Source of the DNA: Nectonema munidae
Lineage: Eukaryota; Nematomorpha; Nectonematoida; Nectonematidae
DNA length: 64,000 nucleotides
Direction: 5' to 3'
Assembly (NCBI GenBank): GCA_030549495.1
Contig: JAUIRK010000873.1
Location: forward strand, 62,001-126,000
Under the pieces are notes generated by a model, which saw nothing but the letters and a program-made list of their open reading frames with translations, was not told where the DNA came from and did no database searches. Positions 56,268-64,000 of the stretch are shown in pieces. Numbering within the stretch: position 1 is the stretch's first letter; each line of letters begins with the position of its first letter. The translations under genes and the position numbers were made by a program.

Positions 56268-56885
56268 ATTTTGTATATAAATTATTGTTGTGGTATTCTT
56301 GATGGTGAGTCTGACAAACCTGATATTTAATGGCCTGAAATTATCATCTTGCTCTTGAAAGGGCAACATAAAGTTGTCTATGACTGAAACATGGTCTTAT
56401 TAAAAAATACCTACTTTTTTAAAATTCTTTCCGTGACTTTTATTGATAGTGAGTGCATAAGACAAACTGAGTGGAAACTCGCTTAATTTCAAAAGGAAAA
56501 TTTGTATCGTTAGGAGATCTGTAAATTCTAGGAATCAAGACATTTTTTCCACAGTTAACCCCAGTAAGAATTTGACAGTCAATTGTATTATCCATTAAGT
56601 TAGATATTTTAAGAGGGGTTCCAGTACAGAGACTATTTTTAAGGCTAACATTTAGAAGAAGCAGAAGCGCACATACATCCTATTATTTTGAAATTATTCT
56701 GAGAACACACAGTTTCATTTTAAAATAGTGAAAATTGCTTTATTAGTTTATTTTGTCTCCTTTCTCCCTTATGTTAATTATATAGCAAATTTTTCAATTT
56801 TGAGTAAAACGTAAGGTAATGTACCGTGGGTGTGTTTTCATTGACAAGGCACTGATGTATCGCTTATGTCAAACTATGAACAAAT

Positions 56886-56962
56886 TGGTATCGATGAGAA
56901 ATCGAATCCAGAGGCTTCAGTGCTGAGTCAATCATCTCAACCAACCTGCCATGCCACCCATA
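56886..56962 (-). mobile_element. tRNA-like SINE head, third family
   Basis: The minus strand gives GGTGGCATGGCAGGTTGGTT then GAGATG (A-box region) and CTCTGGATTCGATTTC (B box). It is inserted in R1 copy B, since copy A lacks it. Confidence 0.55.
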
Positions 56963-57400
56963 GACTATAGAGTATGTTGTAGGGGATACGTCAAATTAGT
57001 TTTCAAAAAACTTAAGTTATGTTATAAAATTTAAAAATGAAGTAATGCAATCTTAATTTATTGTTTGATTTTTGTTTGCACAATTTTATCTTTATTTTTA
57101 TACTCTTTTTTGAGAGTACTAAAACTTTTTCAACTTTTTAGATAATACTAAAAAGAATGAAAAATTCTAATACCAAGTTTTCTAACTTTAGTTCTGTTTT
57201 ACATTTTTGATAGAAATTACCTCAGAAGTTATGAAATTTGGATGTGATTTTTTTATTTATTTTTCTCAATAAAACATTTTTTCATTTTTTTAGGAAGAAG
57301 GAACAACTGAAAATTAATGAATGATTTTTTTTTCATTCAATAAAATTTCCAATTTTTTTATAATTGATATCTTTACCCTTTTTCTACACATAATTTGGAG

Positions 57401-59400
57401 GGTTCTAGGCAAATTCGTCGTAAACAAATTTGCCGTAGGAAAACTCGCTTCAGGAAATTTCGCCTGATAGGAAAAATCGTAGTAAGACAATTTTGCCGTA
57501 AAACAAGTGTTTGTGATAAAAACAGTTTGATTTCTGAAGTACCATTTTATCTCTTCCAAGCAACCAAGCTTGGCTTTCGAAGTTTCTGATAAGTAAACAA
57601 CCAATAAGGAAGTGGAGTAATTATTTTTTTACTATGATCAAATAAAAATACATCGACCATTTATAAAATACTTTATTATTTAATAAAATATCCTTAAAAA
57701 AGATTCGCTATTTAAGAACATACATGAAATAAAGCAGAAAAAATGTAATAATTTAAAAAGTGTGCAAATTCCATGCAATACTACGCAAATAGTCCCTTTT
57801 CTGTGCAGAATTGTACCCAATTATTTGTCGTTGGAGTCTTGTGTTGATATCACTATATACCTTTTTCATTCCTTCTGCGTTTCCTCGGTCTAAATCAGAC
57901 TTTTTCTTTCTTGCTAAAATCCACAGATGTTTCCTTCTGTTTAGGTCCTTCTGTTGTCCAGATGTTTTGTTTAGATGTTTCCACAGATTTGGATGCATAT
58001 TTGTCATTGAGCTTTGCAGTGCATTATGGTAGCCTTCTATGCTGTTGTTCGTTCTGCTTCTATTATGCCTAACTCGCTCGAAAACATTCCATAATGCAAT
58101 AGGAAAAGTAGGCTCCACTCTTCGTCTTCGCTCACATCTGTCAAGCGTTTCGAAATAAGATACTCATTCTTGGGGCAAATCGTGATCATCTAATAACTAC
58201 TCGATAAATCCACCAATAACATCTTGCACAGGAAGGAAGGCTAATGCAGTGAAGCATTTGATTTTGTTGTTGAATTCTGCGTCGCTTTGATAACGCGACT
58301 TTAAACCGAGATCGAGAATGTGCCGATAAATATTCTTAGGCATATGAAATAAACAACCTGTTACTTTTGTTGTTGGAAATAAAGCAGAAAAGGCTTTAAT
58401 ACTTGCTTTTTCAAAATCGACCATCAATGTTTCGGGTTGAAATTATGGGCCCAGATCCTTCAAGGCACTGAAAAGTCTGATGTAAGTTACTTGAGATTTG
58501 TCAGATAGCAAGACAAAAATACGTGGTATACTAATATTCTTTATTGTAATGTGAACAATTGGTAATATATCTCTGGGCTGCATTTAAACGTGCCGTCACA
58601 CGTCCAGTCCTTGTTTTTCTCAAGGTCATCTAGCCCAGCTTTTGTGCCAAAAACTAAAATTTTGTCTGAACAATCTTCCTCACTATCATATAATAAAAAC
58701 TGATCACCATTTTTAAGAAATCTATATTCTTCTGGTATAATATACCCACTTCTTCCAGTTGGGATTGGAGGAGCTTGATTTTCCTTTTGCCTCCAGCCTC
58801 TAATACTGCGCGACAAATGTGCTTTAGTGGGCAGCAACGCCAATGCATTTGAATCTAAAATAGATACAACTTTTGCAATTTTTATGAATTCGTAGCTACC
58901 GATTTCATTTTAGTTTTTGCTTCGTAAACTTTACGCTTAGAAGGATGGCAATGCTCGTTGACTGTTTGCAAATAGATACACAATCATCTTCCAACTTGGT
59001 ATGCACTCTTGCTTTACACTCCATATAATCACACTTCCAATATGTTTTCTCACCGTATTTTCGATCTATTCAGTGAATATAGTTAAGATCGTCAACTAAT
59101 TGCAGTCCTCCTTTACTAGTTTCTATTTGATAAACCATCGTCTGCTTACAAAAAACTATAGTCGTAAAAAAATAAGATAAAATAAAAAATAAGGTAAAAT
59201 AAAGATAAAAAATAATATAAATAAAAATAAAGATAAAATAAAAAAAAATAATTACTAGGCCAAATTTGGTTGTTTGAAAGAGATAAAATGGTACTTCAAA
59301 AATCAAACTGTTTTTATGACAAATACTTGTGTTACGGCAAAATTGTCTTGCGGTGATTTTTCGCGAGGCGAGTTTTCCTACGGCGGATTTTCCGTACACG
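57401..59400 (-). mobile_element. MULE (Mutator-like) transposon, exactly 2000 bp
   Basis: Bounded by a perfect 9-bp duplication AATTTGGAG (57392-57400 and 59401-59409), confirmed by the uninterrupted R1 copy A. The ends are GGTTCTAGGCAAATTCGTCG and CGTGTACGGAAAATCCGCCG, continuing as about 180-bp inverted repeats of GCCGTAGGAAAA-type units. It carries the FLYWCH and MULE transposase pieces on the minus strand. The 9-bp duplication, long inverted ends and protein domains together make the assignment firm. Confidence 0.95.
57753..59140 (-). pseudogene. FLYWCH-MULE transposase
   Basis: Order on the minus strand: an FLYWCH finger (VYQIETSKGGLQLVDDLNYI from 59136, then RKYGEKTYWKCDYMECKARV), a segment at 58843-58541 with FLLYDSEEDC and WTCDGTFKCSPE, the MULE catalytic part at 58427-58197 (MMVDFEKASIKAFSALFP, GCLFHMPKNIYRH) and a C-terminus at 58118-57753 (RTNNSIEGYHNALQSSMTNM, ending RDYLRSIAWNLHTF). 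The family's DFE and GCxFH motifs are present. A TGA stop interrupts the FLYWCH finger after NYIH, and frames change between segments, so it is probably inactive, though complete in layout. Confidence 0.85.
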
Positions 59401-60920
59401 AATTTGGAGATGGTGCGCATCTATTTGAAGTGAGAATGAAGGAGCTATATATAAGTCCTCATTCATTGTTGACGTTAAGCTTAATAGGGCGGGGGTTAAA
59501 GTTTACATTAAGCTTAATTAAGAATGAAATAGAATAGACAAAAGAGCAGTAGGAATTCAGAAAAATTTGTTGTATTTTTTGGAAGACGCTTGAAAGTCCG
59601 CGCCCCTCCAATAATTTCAAGGATGTGAGCCACTGAATCAATCACATTTTTTTTATATAAACATCGCAGGATGTCTAGTAGACTCTTTTCCTTCAGACTA
59701 CATTCACTTATATAAAACTTTCCAACCTTCAGTTATTTGTTTTCAATTTTTTTCTCTATCAATCATATATCCTTTCATTAATTCCTTTAATGTGCCTGAT
59801 AGACTACTTCATTTTCAAATGAAAAGCCTATTGGCCCCCAACAATTCTGGATTTTTTTAAACTAGTGCATATGCGATATGCAAATTTAATTAAAATATTT
59901 TCGCTAGAAGTATAGTATTTAAATTTTACCAATTTTGTAAAAAATATATATAGTCTTATAAATTTACGTATGTGCTGAATACACTCTATTTTAAAGGATT
60001 GCTTGAATATTTGGTCTCCCGTGGTATTTCCAGACCACTAATTTTGAAAATTGCAAAAAAATTCGCCTCCCCAATAATTTTGAGGATGTGCGTCCCTGCG
60101 AAGAAACATTACGATACATCCTACATTTAAAATGAGCTTATGTGGTGGCCTACCAGATGGTGTCAATGAATTGATAAACTCCATTGGATAGAGATCGATT
60201 TCTTCTTGATCATCTGTAACTACAGAGTCAGTACTGTAATATATTTTAGATTAGGCCTGAAGTTGAGTTAACACTTGGTTGTTAAATTCTAAAGAGTCTT
60301 CGTTGGTGGGAGTCTGCAACGTCAATACCATCATCATTAAAAACAGAAAAAAGGATGTTACCACAATAAGATAATATACATTCATTTGGTATTTGAATGC
60401 AATCTTTGAAAGGGTCGTTATAATTAGCAGGTAGTTGGCCATTTGCTACAGAAAAAGAAATTGAGAATAGCGAGGGAGTTGAAAGACTTTAACTAAAGGC
60501 CAGATATAAGAACTTTTCAAGCATATTTCAATAATTTGGGTGGTGTTTCCTCTTTTGACAACAGTTTCTTTTGACGGAAATCTCCACCAAGAAGAATAAT
60601 TTTTCCAGCAAAGGGTACATTATTGTTACAGATATCTCTAAGCATTTTATCTATTGCTTAAAGAGCGTATTTAGGGATCATACTAGCTTCGTCAAAAATT
60701 ATGATATCTTGTTTACGGAAAAATTCGGCATGTTTACTATTTGGTTTAATATTACTAGTCGCATTATCTAAAACAGGAACGTGTAACTTAAAAAAAGAAT
60801 GAACATTTCTGCATTTTTCTAACAAAGTGGCAGCAATTCCTGTCCAAGCACAAGTAAGGACATTTAAATTACGACTAATAAATTTCTCTAATGATGTAGC
60901 TATATGTGAAGTCTTACCTG

Positions 60921-61050
60921 TGCGGGGGTTTGAGTAACGTTGGTTAGATACTGGGTTTCGATAACTCAAGGTCTTGGGTTCAATTCCATATCAAGCCTAC
61001 TTTCTCATAGTTCGATACAAGCGGCGCAAGTGTGCCTTCTCGATGAAAAG
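60921..61050 (+). mobile_element. tRNA-derived SINE, copy 4 (in the Helitron helicase)
   Basis: TGAGTAACGTTGGTTAGATA (A box), TTGGGTTCAATTCC (B box), and the tail AAGCGGCGCAAGTGTGCC then TTCTCGATGAAAA. It interrupts the helicase reading frame just after the Walker A motif. Confidence 0.8.
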
Positions 61051-61923
61051 ACTCACGGTACTTTTAACGGTGCCTCCTGGACCACCAATAAAGAAAACTT
61101 TGGCTGAAGATTTCACGGAACCGATGACTGAATCAGCAACAGCAATCTGTTCAGAGTTAAGCATAGTTCTTATATTAGGAGCTTCTTCTCTCGCTTGTTG
61201 AATGTTGGGAAGATCTTCAATTAATGTTTCCTTCAAAGCTGGAAATGCAAAATCAATGAGTGTCTTACCAAACTGTTCGAGAATACTTTGAATTTTTGCA
61301 AGTACAGATTGCTTAGCTTTGAAATGAGACTCATACTGCAGATAATCCTCCATCATATCCAAGCAAAAGCTTTGCCACAACTGAGAAGGATTACTTGACT
61401 CATCATGAATCAAAATAAAAGAAAATGAATTTCTTATTTGTGAAGGGGATGAGTCGAACCAACAAACTGCCATCTACTAATAAATTGCGTGCAGTACAGG
61501 CTTCCATAAAAGTTGAATAGACAGTTCCATCGTATGTTTTAAATATTCATACGATGTGGCGCCAAATACGTGCAAAAATAGAATGCGAAGAAAGTACCTC
61601 TCACCCTCTATAAAACTGGCATTATACATCTTACTTAGTACTTTTTCACGACCACGCTGTCTAATTACGTCTTTTGAAAAGATAATGATATGGAATATTG
61701 GTGTAGAGGTACTGTCTCGCGTTTTCAGCATTTTGATTGAGGTCAACCAAGCAGTTAACATTGTATGCTGAGCCCTAGAAAGGGCGGGTGACCAATATTC
61801 TTTTGAAATGTGTTAATCAATGAATAACGATTATACCCTAATAAAATTAATTTTTTTTGCAAATAATTGGCCTTTTTTATGTAAATTTCAATTTAGACCA
61901 GAGGGAGGGCGACACCTGCAGCT

Positions 61924-62044
61924 TTAACCCATTTAAGTCCAAGCAAAGCATACGATATCTAAAAAACGCAGACGATTTATATTAGCAGACGAAGATGAAA
62001 TTACTTATGTTCCAAAATAGGAACATTGGCCGTAAATGGGTTAA
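61924..62044 (+). mobile_element. TTAA mini-element, 121 bp
   Basis: From TTAACCCATTTAAGTCC to GGCCGTAAATGGGTTAA. It contains CGCAGACGAT and TAGCAGACGAAG, the TCGTCTGC motif on the other strand. Confidence 0.75.
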
Positions 62045-62095
62045 GTCCGCATGCGGCCTTTAAAGTTTTTAAATACGACCTTTGAAAGAGTGATT

Positions 62096-62223
62096 TTAAC
62101 CCTTTGAGGACCAGTGGATCATCAGTGACCCAAAAATGAAAATCGTCTGCTTTGAATATATAAAATTCATTGAAAAAGAAAGTAGACGAATCCTATTCAA
62201 AATGTTGGTCCTCAAAGAGTTAA
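62096..62223 (+). mobile_element. TTAA mini-element, 128 bp, second subtype
   Basis: From TTAACCCTTTGAGGACCA to TGGTCCTCAAAGAGTTAA, 18-bp inverted ends with one mismatch. Again it is 128 bp and contains ATCGTCTGC and GTAGACGAAT. It lies 51 bp from the previous element. Confidence 0.85.
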
Positions 62224-62682
62224 GAATGAGAAATGTGCTTTATAGGCTCATTAAATATGAATTTTAATATTATAAATTTCAAAAAGTAATATAATTTATT
62301 GGGCACAAGATTTTGTTATGATTATTGTTGTGAATCATCATTTTTTTTACTAAGCCAAAATGAAAAGCTTCTCATCGAACTCAATTAAATGATGGACATT
62401 AGGAAGATCAATTGATATTGAGAACCACCATGAGAGAGCCTGAAATCAAAAGCCCCTCTTGAAAAAGCAAAAAGGTCGTATTAAAATAAATTTTCCTTTA
62501 TGAAATGTAGTTAAAAAATGTTTTTTAAGTAGAATTAAAAAAAATTATGTTGCATAACAACATATTGTAAACGGCCTTTAAACACACAAAAAAAATTCTT
62601 TTTAAAATATTCATATAGATATTGAGCCATGAAGAAAAATGTTTTAGAGAAAGATTGAAAAAATTATTTTATTTGAATTAAA
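62224..62682. other. 3' flank of the terminal gene
   Basis: AT-rich; nothing else recognised. Confidence 0.4.
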
Positions 62683-63188
62683 TTAAATAATATTTTCTGT
62701 CTGAATAACGTTAACTTTGTTCCAACATTTTGGTACAAAATCGGCACTCATAGCGCTTATGAATACTTTATCAAAGGAAGAGGATTTGGTTAAAACATCA
62801 CTATCGCTACCATTGAGACTGTGCCCTTGATAACAGCAGCCCCCTTGCAAAAGTGTAATTATCTGATTGACCATGTTAAATTTCACACCTTGGCCATTTT
62901 CTTGTTCTGGCGCTATTAAAACATCTGTCAATTCTAGTGCGTCTAAATTGAGTTGGACAGAATTTTTGTTTTCAAAACTTGAATCCTTTTGGAAAACTAA
63001 GCATCGTTCCTGAAATGATAATCCCTTTTTAAAAGTATACAAAACAAAAATGAACTTACGAAAACAGAATTAAAGAGTTCATTTTGACTGCCTTCATTTT
63101 TGTTGTCTAATGGATTATTATACACTGGATTTCCCTTTAGACAGATGATTTCTTTGAAATATTGGAAACTCCACTTTTCAGCACACTT
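62683..63188 (-). CDS. Last two exons of an unrecognised spliced gene
   Basis: Exon 63060-63188 (left limit at an AG near 63188 is uncertain) reads CAEKWSFQYFKEIICLKGNP, then VYNNPLDNKNEGSQNELFNS. A 50-bp intron (63010-63059, GTAAGT...TTTCAG) follows in phase 0. The last exon, 63009-62683, reads ERCLVFQKDSSFENKNSVQL, LDALELTDVLIAPEQENGQG and ends KVNVIQTENII. Balanced composition, a canonical tiny intron and conserved-looking acidic/hydrophobic segments point to a real host gene that continues upstream on the minus strand. The product is not recognised. Confidence 0.6.
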
Positions 63189-64000
63189 GAAAAAGTATTC
63201 ACAATTATTGAATGATAAATATTTTGATAAAATTTAAAAATCACATTCTCAAACTAAGGTCTCTATCGCTACTTTGTTGGTAGTCACGAATCGAGTAATA
63301 AAGTTATGGCGGGGAGTTAAAAGTCAATAAAGTCCACTTTTGAATTCTAATAGCACTTATTCCAAAACAAGTAAATAGTCTTACTTTATAAAGTTTGTGT
63401 AAAAGAAGACCAAGTTATTAGGTGAACAAAAGCCAACTTTTTTAATAGCCCATTTTTTGTAAGTAATCTAGATTGTGCAAAAGTTTAACAAAACTGACAA
63501 AGAGCAAGTATTAAACAATTTTGGAATTGCTTTTATACACTAAAGAGTTCGCAAACGAACTAAAAATATATTTCATTTTTAATATAGATAAAAATTTTGA
63601 CTCATCCATTCTGACACATAAATAAAATAATTGAAAAAAGTTATCTTTGAATCTTACAATGAAATACGCATTGGATTTATATACAAATATCTAATTTGAA
63701 GAAATAAGGAACATATTCAAAAAGAAATATATCTTTTCTCTTTCCAGCGATTAAAAAGCCTTTGTCCAAAGATCACGTCTTTGCAAAAGAGAATACTTTA
63801 ACAATTTCTTACAATAAAAATATTAATAATAATTAACAGAAGTGATTAATTTTTTATGTAGTTAGGATTAACTTTTTGAGGTAGTTAGGTCAAATTTTGA
63901 AGGATTTATTGGCCAACTTTTGTTGCCCCTAGTTATGACTTTAGCGCGTTAGAAATGCACTCCGACTTTACAAATCTCAACATCACAAAAAAGTAAAATG
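63189..64000. other. Upstream part of the terminal gene or intergenic DNA
   Basis: Probably intronic for the minus-strand gene. No exon recognised. Confidence 0.35.

Larger units (their letters stand above)
56675..59585 (-). repeat. Dispersed repeat R1, copy B, inserted in the Helitron
   Basis: Inverse copy of 50918-51757, present as 56675-57400 and 59401-59585 with the 2000-bp MULE in between; a tRNA-like SINE lies at about 56886. It interrupts the Helitron helicase after AHFKCRMY, though extra unassigned sequence (59586-60100) lies between. Two similar CAATAATTT(C/T)(A/G)AGGATGTG strings at 59611 and 60077, close to CACTG/CCCTG, look like ends of further hAT-type repeats. Confidence 0.75.
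56268..61770 (-). mobile_element. Helitron helicase region, broken and multiply invaded
   Basis: Minus-strand coding pieces of a Rep-Helitron helicase. 61761-61477 reads RGREKVLSKMYNASF, ERYFLRILFLHVFGATSYEY (linker before the helicase). 61473-60997 ends VFFIGGPGGTVKST (Walker A, Gly changed to Val). 60969-60658 has TAWTGIAATLL-like and DIIIFDEASMIPKYAL (Walker B). 60650-60103 gives KIILLGGDFRQ-like and AHFKCRMY. The last piece, 56665-56268, has LIPRIYRSPNDTNFPFEIKR and QLYVALSRARD. A SINE lies between the Walker A and next motif; repeat R1 separates the last two pieces. Helitrons are rolling-circle DNA transposons; no Rep domain is seen, so the 5' part is missing. Many stops and frame changes: inactive. 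Confidence 0.85.

Overview
This is AT-rich animal nuclear DNA with spliced genes, short introns next to very long ones, and heavy loading with mobile elements. The mix (piggyBac, hAT, MULE, pogo/Tigger and Helitron elements, tRNA-derived SINEs, LTR and DIRS-like fossils, and a multi-copy protein type I recall from arthropods) fits an arthropod, possibly a copepod crustacean; the species call is inference.

Host genes: (1) EI24, two exons with matching phases, 4788-7233 (+). (2) A secreted or surface leucine-rich-repeat protein, four exons with matching phases, 43764-50375 (+); its last intron (3.5 kb) has collected a SINE, a pogo MITE, a tRNA-like repeat and a hAT MITE. (3) An intronless atypical protein kinase, 54028-55143 (+), with its own CCAAT/TATA-like promoter. 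(4) The last two exons of an unrecognised gene at 62683-63188 (-), separated by a 50-bp intron.

Mobile DNA by region: 0.4-2.1 kb, a DIRS-like retroelement fossil; 3.4-4.2 kb, a hAT tail; 9-10.2 kb, a Tigger remnant; 10.6-14.2 kb, a cluster of hAT-type MITEs with 8-bp target duplications, including a three-level nest; 14.5-15.9 kb, a 21-bp minisatellite with higher-order units; 20.9-21.6 kb, a MULE-type MITE; 22.5-24.5 kb, a small LTR element fossil; 27.4-27.9 kb, a piggyBac remnant; 28.5 kb, a MULE MITE; 30.8-31.9 kb, a DUF659-type hAT transposase; 56.3-61.8 kb, a Helitron helicase split by a repeat, which is itself split by a MULE of exactly 2000 bp.

The centrepiece is a giant palindrome, 31908-42900. 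Two piggyBac-like transposons about 3.09 kb long lie as inverted outer arms around a 2.6-kb palindromic core. The core carries two divergent copies of a 198-aa basic coiled-coil gene. The palindrome ends exactly at the outer piggyBac termini. The left arm also holds a 2222-bp element with inverted ends, which encodes an uncharacterised zinc-finger/RNase-H-like protein; the right arm shows the empty site. The two 198-aa genes differ almost only in their first 50 codons, and every difference there changes an amino acid.
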